A stretch of 64,000 nt of DNA, from NCBI GenBank assembly GCA_044356555.1, contig JBIKWB010000004.1:1-64000 (forward strand), given 5' to 3'. The notes under the pieces are model-generated. The model saw only the letters and a list, made by a program, of their open reading frames with translations, searched no databases and had not been told where the DNA came from. A program made the position numbers and the translations under genes. This DNA comes from Tous-C4FEB sp044356555. Its GTDB lineage: Bacteria; Verrucomicrobiota; Verrucomicrobiia; Opitutales; Opitutaceae. The first letter of the stretch is position 1; the number at the start of each line of letters is the position of its first letter. Positions 26,412-35,251 of this stretch are shown here, piece by piece.

Positions 26412-27281
26412 ATGAACAAGTCACATATTACCCCGCCTGCTCCGCGTCTCGTTCAATGCGCCTCCCCGTGGTCGATGCACGATTGGCCCTCAAAGCGCAG
26501 GGAATGGGCCTTGGACCAAAAACTGGATGCGATCAAAGAGGCAGGCTTTGACGGGGTTTGCGCTTACGTCTCCCCCGAACTCAAGGCCGGGGCCGAGCGC
26601 CGCGGGCTCGTGCTCATGAGCGGCTTTGATTGCAGCGATCTTGCCGTTGCGCGGCCCCGACTCGAGGCCCAACGAGACCTCGGCGTTCACTTCATTAACA
26701 TCCAGTTGCTCAACCATGATACGCCGCCCGCGAAAGCCGCGGCGATGGCCGTGAAGTTGATCAAGCTCTCCCGATCACTCGGCCTGGGCGTGCACATCGA
26801 AGTTCACCGCGATACCTCCACCGAAACGCCGGAGAAATTCACCGAGATCGCCCGGCTTTACCGTCGGGCCACGCGCCAGATTATGCCCGTCACTTGGGAT
26901 CACTCCCACTTCGCGGTTTCGAAACATGTCATGCCAAAGGACTACTCGGCGCGCCTGCTGGCTTGGCCGGAGTCGATTCAGCACTCCCAGATGTTCCACC
27001 TCCGGCCTTTTAACAGCCAACATTGTCAGGTCCCCGTGACCAACGGCCGGGGAAAGTTCACCCCGGAATTTGAGGACTACCTCAGGTTTGTCGAAGACCT
27101 CTTCGCCCTTTGGCTACGCGGCCCCCGGCCCGGCAACACCCTTTGGACCTGCCCCGAATTGGGCTGCACCCACGGCTACCACGTGAGCACCAATCCGCAC
27201 CCGTGGCCCGACGCCGTCGCGGCCCGCGGCGCTTTCACCAAAGCTTGGAGCCGCGCGCTGAAGCGCACGCCTTCTTTGTAG
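26412..27281 (+). CDS. TIM-barrel sugar isomerase/epimerase family protein
   Basis: 289 residues, no signal peptide. The sequence follows the AP-endonuclease-2/xylose-isomerase-like barrel: LDQKLDAIKEAGFDGVCAYV near the start, strands ending in acidic or His residues (GVHFINIQLLNHD, GVHIEVHRDT, MPVTWDHSHFAVS), FHLRPFNSQHC and TCPELGCTHGYH near the end. The Glu, Asp and His residues on successive strands could bind a divalent metal. Such enzymes interconvert ketose and aldose or epimerise sugars and cyclitols; no specific substrate can be given. Its place between the GH78 operon and the LacI gene makes it a likely catabolic step for the imported glycoside. Confidence 0.75.
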   Translation: MNKSHITPPAPRLVQCASPWSMHDWPSKRREWALDQKLDAIKEAGFDGVCAYVSPELKAGAERRGLVLMSGFDCSDLAVARPRLEAQRDLGVHFINIQLLNHDTPPAKAAAMAVKLIKLSRSLGLGVHIEVHRDTSTETPEKFTEIARLYRRATRQIMPVTWDHSHFAVSKHVMPKDYSARLLAWPESIQHSQMFHLRPFNSQHCQVPVTNGRGKFTPEFEDYLRFVEDLFALWLRGPRPGNTLWTCPELGCTHGYHVSTNPHPWPDAVAARGAFTKAWSRALKRTPSL

Positions 27282-27370
27282 GACCTCCTCCCGGCTTTTT
27301 CGCGTCTGGGTGCCGTCACCGCTTCGTGACAAAAACCCTTGACCCTCCCTTGGCCATTCAGTCCAATCAT

Positions 27371-27385
27371 TCTGAAATTTTCAGA
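27371..27385. promoter_or_regulatory. Perfect 15-bp palindrome, likely LacI autoregulatory operator
   Basis: TCTGAAATTTTCAGA is a perfect palindrome about a central T and ends 8 bp before the ATG of the LacI gene at 27394. Its position over the leader would let the regulator block its own expression. Related half-sites occur before 26412. Confidence 0.6.
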
Positions 27386-27393
27386 TAATCTGC

Positions 27394-28443
27394 ATGCCCC
27401 CTCTGCTCATTGCCGACATTGCACGGAAGGCGAAAGTGTCACCCGCCACTGTCTCCCGCGTCATCAATCAACCGCACCTCGTCGCGGCCGATCGGTTGGA
27501 ACGCGTCCGCTCCGTCATGTCCGCCGCCGATTACGTGCCGACGCCGCTTCATCGCCGCCGGGGGCCCAAGTCCCGCTTGGCGACCCCAAAGAACATCGCG
27601 GTCTGGTTCGTGGGCGCGAAGAAAAATTCCAGTTTCAATTGGTTCCAAGATCAACTGCTCCAGACCCAGCACTCCAACGACCGTCAGCGGCTTGAGATCA
27701 GTGTGCTCTTCACCGATACGCCGGACGATTTGCCCCGCGCGCTCGCTGAGCGCCAGGTCGACGGCGTGATCATCCAAGGGATGGAGCCGTCCGCCGCCTG
27801 CATGGCCAAGCTCGGCGACCTCCCGCACGTCTGGTTCATGACCCGGCGCTCGTTGTCATTCCCCGGAGATTACGTCGAGCCGGACAACGACGCCAACGGC
27901 CGCATGGCCGCCAACTATCTTCATCAACACGCCCATAAATCAGTCGCCGTGATCGCGGCCGATCCCGGCTATAGCGCCGTCAGCCAACGCGTAACCGCGT
28001 TCGTCGACCAAGCAAAGACTCTCGGCCTCACGGTCCACAGCATCTTGGGAAAATCCAAACCCGTGAATTTCCTCGAGATCGTGCCCGTGCACGACGAAAG
28101 CGACGCGCTAGCCAAGCGGTTCTGCCAACTTTCACCGCGCCCGACGGGAATTTACGTGCCGGTCGATCACTTTTGCGGGTCGCTCTTCCGTTCGATGCGC
28201 CTCGCCGGCCTTAAACCTGACCGGGATTTTGAGGCGATTTTGGGCAACCTGAATCCAGTCATTTACCACAATCTGGACCACCTGCCCCCGGCGCTCGACA
28301 TCAATCTTACCACCTTGGTGCGTAAAGTTGTCGATCACTTGGTCTGGCGCATCGACAACCCAAAAACCTTGGGTCGTATCGGAGTCTGCGTCGCCCCCAC
28401 CCTCGTCCTCCCAGCCAGCCAGGCCAACCAAATGATTGCCTAA
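27394..28443 (+). CDS. LacI family transcriptional regulator
   Basis: 349 residues. A LacI helix-turn-helix is at the extreme N-terminus (LLIADIARKAKVSPATVSRV, then INQPHLVAADRLERV and YVPTP of the hinge helix region). A periplasmic-binding-protein-like effector domain follows (KNIAVWFVGAKK, RQVDGVIIQGME, DNDANGRMAANYLHQH, HKSVAVIAADPG, PTGIYVPVDHFCG). The effector is probably a sugar from the locus. The palindrome at 27371-27385 and half-sites before 26412 are the likely targets; the TBDR gene at 28529 is next downstream. Confidence 0.9.
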   Translation: MPPLLIADIARKAKVSPATVSRVINQPHLVAADRLERVRSVMSAADYVPTPLHRRRGPKSRLATPKNIAVWFVGAKKNSSFNWFQDQLLQTQHSNDRQRLEISVLFTDTPDDLPRALAERQVDGVIIQGMEPSAACMAKLGDLPHVWFMTRRSLSFPGDYVEPDNDANGRMAANYLHQHAHKSVAVIAADPGYSAVSQRVTAFVDQAKTLGLTVHSILGKSKPVNFLEIVPVHDESDALAKRFCQLSPRPTGIYVPVDHFCGSLFRSMRLAGLKPDRDFEAILGNLNPVIYHNLDHLPPALDINLTTLVRKVVDHLVWRIDNPKTLGRIGVCVAPTLVLPASQANQMIA

Positions 28444-28464
28444 ATCGATCATTCCCATTTTTTG

Positions 28465-28502
28465 CCGGTAGTCGGTGCGGTTCAAACCGCGCCGAGGACC
28501 GG
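28465..28502. other. Imperfect hairpin in the leader of the TonB-dependent receptor gene
   Basis: CCGGT (28465-28469) pairs with ACCGG (28498-28502) and GCGGTT (28477-28482) with AACCGC (28485-28490), with CGG/CCG pairing between. It lies between the LacI stop and the TBDR start at 28529. No T-run follows, so it could be an attenuating leader structure or a weak intergenic hairpin. Confidence 0.35.
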
Positions 28503-28528
28503 AAAATAACCAACCCCCACATATAACG

Positions 28529-31500
28529 ATGAAACCAGATACCAGCACCGGATCGCCCAGGACCAAGAAATACTTGGCTTCCTGTTTAGCCGCGTTGATG
28601 GCGATGTCCGCCCCCATGGGCTACGCCGCCGACAGCGACGCCTTGAAGAAACTGCAGGAAGAAAACTCTGCCCTGCGCAAACGCCTTGCCGCCCTCGAGG
28701 GCGCGCCAGCCGCCGCGCCGGCAGCTCCCGCCGCCGTGTCATCGACCGGCCCGGTCGCCCCGGCCGCTCGGACACCCTTGAAGACCGACGAAGGCGTGCA
28801 AGTTCTGAGCGCGTTCGAGGTTAAAACCGACAAGGACTACGGCTACCTCAAGACCAACGCCGCGACCGCCACGAAGATCGGCATGGAGATCCAAAAGATC
28901 CCATTGAACGTCTCGGTTATCTCGCGCGAATTCCTTAACGATACCAACGCCCAGTCCCTCACCGACTTGTTCCGCTACACGGCGGCCGCGTCCGGTGATA
29001 CCCGCTTCGCGATGCGTATTCCGGCTAACTCTGCGACCCCGCAAGGCACCTTCACGATGCGCGGTTTCGTGGTGAACAGCCTCATGCGTAACGGCATCTT
29101 CCGCTACACCTCCTACAACCTCGACACCGTCGAGCGCGTTGAGGTCATCAAGGGACCGGCCGCCGTCTTCTTCGGCCAAGGTTACCCCGGTGGCGTTATC
29201 AACTACATCAGCAAGCTGCCCCAGTTCAATCGTACGCAGGGCTCCATCACGATGACCCTCAACGACAACTCGGGTCAGAAAGTCGTGCTCGATCAAAACG
29301 TGGCCGCCAGCGACAAGCTCGCCCTGCGCGTGCTCGGCGTGTGGGAAGACACCCAAGGCGAACGTCGCTTTGAATTCCGCCGCAATTACAGCGTAAATCC
29401 CTCGATCGCCCTCGTCCCATTCGAGAGCGGCAAGGTCAAGATCACCGCTGAAGGCGAATTCACCCGCGAGCGCTTCATGCTGAATGATTACGACTGGATC
29501 TGGAGCGATTTCGCCGGCTGGAATGAGGCCGCCCGCACCGGACGTTACAACTCTTCAACCGCGACCCTGTCCAACACGATCGTGGCCAATGCAGGCAATC
29601 TTCTGGCGGCCAACGTCGTTCAGAACACCACGACCCCAACGCTCGCCTACGCCAACTACATCAACAACAAGCGTATCGCGAACAGCGATTGGAGCTTGCC
29701 AGCCTACACCAGCGTCGAGCGCGGTGCCTACATCACCGACAAGAACGGCAAACGTTATCATGACGAGGCCTTCAATTACACCAGCCGCGGTGCTGTCTTC
29801 AACAACGCGATCGAGAACTTCTCGGTGACCGCCGATCTCAGCCCATTCAGCTGGCTCGATGTTCGCTACAACTTCTTCCAAGAGAAGTCCGAGAATTACA
29901 CCGTCGGCCAAGGCGGCGCAATCACCACGCCCTACGCCAACGGCACCAACTGGAATGTCGCCCCCGGTAATCTTTCCGGCTATTATCGCTACGGTCAGAC
30001 GCACAACGTCGACTCCGTGGTGAAGTTCGATTTCTTGGGCGTGAAGAGCAAGTTCCTGCTCGGCGTTCAAAAGATCAGCCCCTACCAACAGTTCCTCGGT
30101 GGACAGACGTTCACCGACGCGCAATGGGCCTTCCTCCCGGGCGCGACCAACCCGACGTCCAACCCGGATTATGCCGGCACGAATCGCACGATCTACAACG
30201 CAGGTGCCGTTCCGGTTAACCAAGTCATCCGTCAACGCGACGGATCGATCAAACCCGTTCGCCAAATCTTCTCCAACTTCGATCCTGGCGCGGAAATCTA
30301 TCCCGACATCACGGCGTATCACCAAGAGGACCGCAACGCCCTCGACGGTTACAAAACCAAGCAGATGTCGGCCTACATCAACTACCAGGCCTCGATGTTT
30401 AAAGATCGGCTGACGTTGCTCGCCGGCTATCGCGAGGAAAAGCAATGGGCCCGCGGTCAGTTCCAATCGAACAATTATCCGTGGTATGTTTACTTCCCGG
30501 ACATGCACCTCCGCCCCGACCTCTATCCTGAGAACGAATGGGGTCATTCCATCAGCTACCAACGCGGCCTGCCGCAGGACCAAAAGGGGAATTCGTGGAT
30601 GGGCGGTCTGTCCTTCGCGCTCACTCCTGAGCTCAGCCTCTACGCTTCGAACTCCAAGACCTTCAAGTTCAACTCCGGCCGCGTCGGCGGTCTGTTCGTG
30701 GGCGATGAAGTGCTTTGGTACAACGAAGCCCGTGCGTTCGGTGCCGGCGGCACCCCTGGTTCCTCGTTTCAATATCTGGGCCAAACCATTACGTCCCTCG
30801 CTCAGTTCCAACAAGTCCTCTCCGGACGGGGCGTCTATAACCTCATCCAGAACGAACAGGGCATGAATTGGGAATTCGGCGCCAAGTATTCGAGACAAGA
30901 CGGTCGCATTGTCGGCACCGTCTCCTTCTTCCGCGGCGAACGTGAAAACCAAATGTTGGACGACGGCGCCAAACAGTCGAATCTCGAAGAGCCGCTCAAC
31001 TTCAGCACGACCCTCTTCCCGGTCGGCTCGCCTTACCGCAATACCCGTCTTCTGCGTTGGCGCACGACCGATCTCATGAATCAGGTCGAGGGCACCGAAG
31101 CCGAAGTCATCTGGACTCCGGTGCGCAACTACCAAGCCGTCATCAACGGCTCCTGGCTGTGGTCCGCCAAGACGGTGTATGACAAGACCCGCGCCGCACC
31201 CGGCACGGCGGCTTACAATGCCGGCACCCCGGCCGCCAAGGTTGCCTCCGACATCTACTACAACGCCCGTCTCGAGAACGTCCCAGAGTTCCGCTTCAAC
31301 ATCTTCAACAAATACACGTTTGTTGATGGCGTCGTGAACGGCATGGCCCGCGGTCTCAACGCCGGTCTCGGTATTCGCTACTCTTCCGAGACGGTGGTTT
31401 CCCGTTCGGTGGACTGGAATCCGTTCAACGGCGGCTATCAAGCCGGTGACTACCTCGTGTTCGATGCGACGGTCGGCATGCCTTGGGAACTGTTCGGCTA

Positions 31501-31615
31501 TAAGTTCAACAGCACCCTCGGTATCTACAACCTCACCGACAAGAAATACTCCGAAGGCTCGTTCGCGCTCTCACCCGCGCGCAACTTCATCTTCCGGACC
31601 ACCCTGTCGTTCTAA
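28529..31615 (+). CDS. TonB-dependent receptor with N-terminal coiled coil
   Basis: 1,028 residues from the ATG at 28529, which precedes a signal peptide (KKYLASCLAALMAMSAPMGYA). An unusual coiled coil (DALKKLQEENSALRKRLAAL, about 35-56) and an Ala/Pro linker come before the plug. The plug has IPLNVSVISREFLNDTNAQS, FTMRGFVVNSLMRNG and VERVEVIKGPAAVFFGQG; a 22-strand barrel follows and the C-terminus ends in aromatic Phe (FRTTLSF), as expected for BAM-dependent insertion. There is no STN domain, so signalling through FecR is not expected. It should import a sugar or glycoside for the adjacent rhamnosidase/isomerase locus, or a chelate; the ligand is not determinable. A strong terminator follows. 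Confidence 0.88.
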   Translation: MKPDTSTGSPRTKKYLASCLAALMAMSAPMGYAADSDALKKLQEENSALRKRLAALEGAPAAAPAAPAAVSSTGPVAPAARTPLKTDEGVQVLSAFEVKTDKDYGYLKTNAATATKIGMEIQKIPLNVSVISREFLNDTNAQSLTDLFRYTAAASGDTRFAMRIPANSATPQGTFTMRGFVVNSLMRNGIFRYTSYNLDTVERVEVIKGPAAVFFGQGYPGGVINYISKLPQFNRTQGSITMTLNDNSGQKVVLDQNVAASDKLALRVLGVWEDTQGERRFEFRRNYSVNPSIALVPFESGKVKITAEGEFTRERFMLNDYDWIWSDFAGWNEAARTGRYNSSTATLSNTIVANAGNLLAANVVQNTTTPTLAYANYINNKRIANSDWSLPAYTSVERGAYITDKNGKRYHDEAFNYTSRGAVFNNAIENFSVTADLSPFSWLDVRYNFFQEKSENYTVGQGGAITTPYANGTNWNVAPGNLSGYYRYGQTHNVDSVVKFDFLGVKSKFLLGVQKISPYQQFLGGQTFTDAQWAFLPGATNPTSNPDYAGTNRTIYNAGAVPVNQVIRQRDGSIKPVRQIFSNFDPGAEIYPDITAYHQEDRNALDGYKTKQMSAYINYQASMFKDRLTLLAGYREEKQWARGQFQSNNYPWYVYFPDMHLRPDLYPENEWGHSISYQRGLPQDQKGNSWMGGLSFALTPELSLYASNSKTFKFNSGRVGGLFVGDEVLWYNEARAFGAGGTPGSSFQYLGQTITSLAQFQQVLSGRGVYNLIQNEQGMNWEFGAKYSRQDGRIVGTVSFFRGERENQMLDDGAKQSNLEEPLNFSTTLFPVGSPYRNTRLLRWRTTDLMNQVEGTEAEVIWTPVRNYQAVINGSWLWSAKTVYDKTRAAPGTAAYNAGTPAAKVASDIYYNARLENVPEFRFNIFNKYTFVDGVVNGMARGLNAGLGIRYSSETVVSRSVDWNPFNGGYQAGDYLVFDATVGMPWELFGYKFNSTLGIYNLTDKKYSEGSFALSPARNFIFRTTLSF

Positions 31616-31651
31616 GGTTTCAGGTCCCTTCAAGAGTCACTTCATCTATCG

Positions 31652-31681
31652 GCGGAGCCCTTCACCGGGCTCCGCTTTTTT
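31652..31681 (+). terminator. Rho-independent terminator after the TonB-dependent receptor
   Basis: A perfect 9-bp stem, GCGGAGCCC (31652-31660) with GGGCTCCGC (31667-31675), loop TTCACC, followed directly by TTTTTT. It lies 36 bp after the receptor stop codon. Confidence 0.92.
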
Positions 31682-31808
31682 GTGCCCAGATTTTCCGAAC
31701 CTCCCGTCCGAACCATTGACGCGAATTTTTCTTGGATCGTAGATTGGGCTCCGTCGAGCGACGCCCCCACATGATCTTGTCCCCTCCCTGCTTCGCCTCC
31801 CGGTTCGC

Positions 31809-33863
31809 ATGAGCAACTCCGGGAAATCGCTCGGGCCGTTATCGGCAGCATGGCACGCCGCCAGGGATTTTTCAGGTCTTGCGCCGGGCGCCAGCACCCT
31901 CTGGCCGCGCTGGGCGATGTTGCGGGCGGTGGGGATCGTTTTCGTCGTCATTTTTTCCGGGATCATCGCGGAGAGCGGCGCGCTGATTGGGCCAAACGGA
32001 TTACTGCCTCTGCCCCGGCTCCTGGAACAAGCCCGCGCCGACCATACCGGCGTGCTCGATACCCTGCTCCATCGACCCAGTCTGTTTTGGATCAATGCCG
32101 ATCCGGCCATGATCGCAGCCGTCGAGTGGGGCGGATTGCTGGCCGCCGTGGCGCTCGTGCTGAATTTCTGTCCGCGACTCGCCCTTTTCGTCTGTTGGCT
32201 GGCGCTGCTCTCATTCGCCCGCGTGTGGGTGATTTTTTCCGAGCCGCAGTTGGACTGGCTGATGCTCGAGGTCGCGTTGTTGTGCATTCCTTTTGCGCCC
32301 GCCGGTCTTCGCCCCGGCTTGGGTGGAGCCTCACCGCCGTCGCCCCTCGCCTTGTTCATGATGCGCTGGCTGTTGCTCAGGGTCATGTTCGGGCCCGGGC
32401 TCGCCAAACTCATCTACGGCGATCCGCACTGGCTGAACTTCACGGCCATGGACGTGCTCTACGAATCGGCCCCAAGCCCCACCATCGTCGGCTATTTCAA
32501 CCATCACCTGCCCCACGCCTGGCACGTCGTCGAATGGGTGCTCACGTTTGCCGCGGAAATCGTGGCACCGTTGCTCGCAGTCTTTGGCGGACGCCGGGGC
32601 CGCTGGATCGCGCTCGTGAGTTGGACCGCGCTTCAGGCCGGCATCCAACTCAACTGCAACTACGGCTGGCTCAACACCGCGGCGATCGGACTCGGCCTGC
32701 TGTTACTCGACGATCACATGCTGGCCCGGACCACCGGATTTCTTCGCCGGCGTCTTCCCGCTTGGTCACTACCTGCTCCAGCCGCACCCACCCCCGCCGC
32801 CACCGGTATCGGTTGGAAGAAAGTCGCGGTCGCCACCGGCCTTTGGGCGCACTTCGCGCTCTCCATCGCGGTTTATTGGGACAAAGAAAGCGTCCCGCCC
32901 GTTCTTCTCACCCATGGCAGCAGCAATGCGTTCAAACTCTATGCCCACATCGATCCCGTGCATCGCGTGACAGAGTTTACCGGCTCCAACGACGGCGGGC
33001 AGACTTGGCGAGCCTACGATTTTTTTCACTATCCCCAACAATCGGATCGGATGAGCGGCTTTATCGCCCCGCACTTTCCCCGCTTTGAAGGCACGCTTCA
33101 AATCGTGCTCGCGACTCGCCCCGAGCCCCACTCGATCTACGCCATCGTCGCCGGCCACCTGCTCGCCCAGAACCCCGAGATCGTCCGGCTTTTCCAAGAG
33201 AACCCGTTTCCCGACCGGCCGCCGCAGATGATCCGCATGGCGACCTACCGGTATCGCTTCACCGATTTGGAAACTTATCGGACCACGGGAAATTTTTGGC
33301 GCAGAGAGTATGAAGGTGATTACCTCCCGATGATCTACCTGAACGAGCGCCAAGAAATCGTCCGGGCCGAGTCGGAAATCGCGGTCACTCGGATCAAGGC
33401 TCACTACCAGAACCCGGATGCCCAAAATCGCCTCGGTCTCCATCTCGTCAACGGCGAGCTCGGCCTCAGCCGCGACCCGGTCCAAGCCGCCGGTTGGTTT
33501 CGTCGGGCGGCGGAACTGGGTCTCGCCGATGCGCAATTTAATCTCTCGCTGTTTTTGCTAAATGGCGACGGCGCCCGGCCCGATCTGCCGCAAGCCGCCC
33601 TCTGGTGCCAACGCGCCGCCAAACAGGGTCTGACGAACGCCCAAGACTTGCTCGGCCTGATGTATGCCCGGGGCGACGGCGTGCAAAAAGATCCGGTCGA
33701 GGCACTCGCTTGGTTCATGGTCGCGGCAAATCTCGGCCACCAGGAAGCCACGCGCCGCGCCAACTTGCTGAAGGCGGAATTGCGGCCTGATGCCGTCGCG
33801 CGCGCCGAGAGTCGCGCACGCTCTCTCCGCACCGAAATCGAAGCGGCGAAAAAATCGCCGTAA
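31809..33863 (+). CDS. Lipase maturation factor domain fused to Sel1 repeats
   Basis: 684 residues. The first 480 or so residues match lipase maturation factors: a polytopic membrane part with many helices, the block LRVMFGPGLAKLIYGDPHW, LNFTAMDVLYESAPSPTIVG, HHLPHAWHVVEWV and TFAAEIVAPLLAVFG, and a soluble part with YDFFHYPQQSDRMSGFIAPH and FARLF/QENPFPDRPPQMIRM-type segments. In animals LMF1 assists folding of lipases in the ER; bacterial homologues are uncharacterised. The last 130 or so residues hold three Sel1-type repeats (DAQNRLGLHLVNGELGL, AAGWFRRAAELGLADAQFNL, AQDLLGLMYARGDGVQKDP). A factor fused to Sel1 repeats is unusual. It is a monocistronic gene between two terminator-like hairpins. 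Confidence 0.82.
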   Translation: MSNSGKSLGPLSAAWHAARDFSGLAPGASTLWPRWAMLRAVGIVFVVIFSGIIAESGALIGPNGLLPLPRLLEQARADHTGVLDTLLHRPSLFWINADPAMIAAVEWGGLLAAVALVLNFCPRLALFVCWLALLSFARVWVIFSEPQLDWLMLEVALLCIPFAPAGLRPGLGGASPPSPLALFMMRWLLLRVMFGPGLAKLIYGDPHWLNFTAMDVLYESAPSPTIVGYFNHHLPHAWHVVEWVLTFAAEIVAPLLAVFGGRRGRWIALVSWTALQAGIQLNCNYGWLNTAAIGLGLLLLDDHMLARTTGFLRRRLPAWSLPAPAAPTPAATGIGWKKVAVATGLWAHFALSIAVYWDKESVPPVLLTHGSSNAFKLYAHIDPVHRVTEFTGSNDGGQTWRAYDFFHYPQQSDRMSGFIAPHFPRFEGTLQIVLATRPEPHSIYAIVAGHLLAQNPEIVRLFQENPFPDRPPQMIRMATYRYRFTDLETYRTTGNFWRREYEGDYLPMIYLNERQEIVRAESEIAVTRIKAHYQNPDAQNRLGLHLVNGELGLSRDPVQAAGWFRRAAELGLADAQFNLSLFLLNGDGARPDLPQAALWCQRAAKQGLTNAQDLLGLMYARGDGVQKDPVEALAWFMVAANLGHQEATRRANLLKAELRPDAVARAESRARSLRTEIEAAKKSP

Positions 33864-33873
33864 ACCAGCATTC

Positions 33874-33900
33874 CGCCGACCGAGCCCTATCGGTTCGGCG
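33874..33900. terminator. Hairpin between convergent genes, possible bidirectional terminator
   Basis: CGCCGA (33874-33879) pairs with TCGGCG (33895-33900) and CCGA (33880-33883) with TCGG (33890-33893), with a bulged T and loop GCCCTA. It overlaps the stop of the minus-strand gene at 33887. No T-run follows directly on either strand, so function is uncertain. Confidence 0.35.
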
Positions 33901-35251
33901 ATCTCGCTTCGCCCAACCGCGCGCGCAATTCCGGCGCGATCGTCGCCGTGGCCAACCACGCGCGGGCGGCGGCGGGCGCGTTGTCCAGCCAGCGCGCATA
34001 CGCCGCCATCACGGCGGCCTCGCGGGCAGCCGGCGCCACGAGCGTCTGCGCCCAAGCGATCGTGGCCGCGGGATCGCGCTGGGCGAGTTGCGGCGCGACC
34101 GACGCGGCCGCGGCGGGTTGGCTCGAGGCCGGCAGCTCGCTCACAAAATTCCGCACGGCAGGCCCGTCGACCAGTAACCAGTAGGACAACGCGCCGCCGA
34201 GTGCGGTCGTCGTCGCTGGTCCCGGCGATTGCGCACTCGCCCAACGCGATGCGGCCGGCGCGTCGGCCTGCGCCCAGGTCGAAGCGATCCGGATCAACGC
34301 CGCATCGCGCGCACTCGCGGCGCCGAGCGAGTTCGCCCACGCCAACGCGTTCACGGGATCACTCGCGAGCAGCGCCGCGAGGTGCGCGGCGGCCGCGTCT
34401 TGCGACGCACCGGCCGGAAGCCCGGCGACATACTGGCCGGCGGCGGCCGGCGCCGTGGCCGCCCAGCTGGTGAGCGCATTGTTTAGAGCCAAGGTTTGAG
34501 CCGGACCGACCGGGAGTTGCCCGACGAAGGCGAGGGCCGCGGCCGGATCTTTCACCGCGAGACCGCGGGCCACGTCGAGGGCCGCGCGCGTCTGAGTTTC
34601 CCCGGCGGGCAGGAGCCGCACCAGCCCCGCGGCGGCCACCGGATCGGCGGCGGTCATAAGTTGCAGCGCGTGAAAAAGCGTTCGCTCCAGCGCGGGACCC
34701 GAGAGCGACTGCGGCGCGAGCTCGATCACCTGCAAGGGATCGCGCCGGGCGAGTTCGAACAATGCGCTTTCCATGGCCGGCGCCCGATCATCGGCGGAGA
34801 GATTCTGCGCCCACGCCAGCGCGGACGGAGCATCGGCCCGCACCCAGACGGAGGCGAGCGCGCGCAGGGCGTTCTCTCTGCCGGGACCCGGCGGGACCGC
34901 CGCCAGTCGCGCCACCGCGAGCGTCGGATTCTCCCGCGCAAAGGTGTCAAAAAACAGCCCGTAAACCGCCGCCTGTTCACGCGTGCCCACCCGATCGCGG
35001 GCCTGCGCCAGCGCGGCCTCGGGATCGCGCCGATGCAGCGCATCGAGCATTACAAACAGCGAGGCATCGCGCTCCGGTCCGGGCGGGCGCTCGCGCCACT
35101 CCTCCGTCGCAGGCACGGCTGCTCCGGCGACCGGCTGCACCGCCGCGGGTTCGTTCTCGAGCGGCGCTGCCTGCGGTCGCAGCAGCCACACCCCGAGACC
35201 GACGATCAGGGCGATGCCCAGAAACCCGGCGAAAACCCAGCGTGATTTCAC
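33887..35251 (-). CDS. Membrane-anchored helical-repeat protein
   Basis: 454 residues. The start is GTG at 35251 and overlaps the stop of the upstream nuclease gene (GTGA), so translation is probably coupled. An N-terminal anchor (WVFAGFLGIALIVGLGVWLL) is followed by Ala-rich helical units of about 33-35 residues, in which a Trp or Arg, Asp-Pro-x-Ala-Ala and a Leu-Pro turn recur (ADAPSALAWAQNLS, DPLQVIELAPQSL, DPVAAAGLVRLLPAGE, DPAAALAFVGQLPVG, DPVNALAWANSLG, DPAATIAWAQTLV). Such arrays are common in Verrucomicrobiota and resemble TPR/Sel1-like superhelices. No catalytic motif is visible. It may scaffold a protein at the membrane, perhaps the nuclease encoded with it. Confidence 0.72.
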   Translation of the reverse strand: MKSRWVFAGFLGIALIVGLGVWLLRPQAAPLENEPAAVQPVAGAAVPATEEWRERPPGPERDASLFVMLDALHRRDPEAALAQARDRVGTREQAAVYGLFFDTFARENPTLAVARLAAVPPGPGRENALRALASVWVRADAPSALAWAQNLSADDRAPAMESALFELARRDPLQVIELAPQSLSGPALERTLFHALQLMTAADPVAAAGLVRLLPAGETQTRAALDVARGLAVKDPAAALAFVGQLPVGPAQTLALNNALTSWAATAPAAAGQYVAGLPAGASQDAAAAHLAALLASDPVNALAWANSLGAASARDAALIRIASTWAQADAPAASRWASAQSPGPATTTALGGALSYWLLVDGPAVRNFVSELPASSQPAAAASVAPQLAQRDPAATIAWAQTLVAPAAREAAVMAAYARWLDNAPAAARAWLATATIAPELRARLGEARSPNR

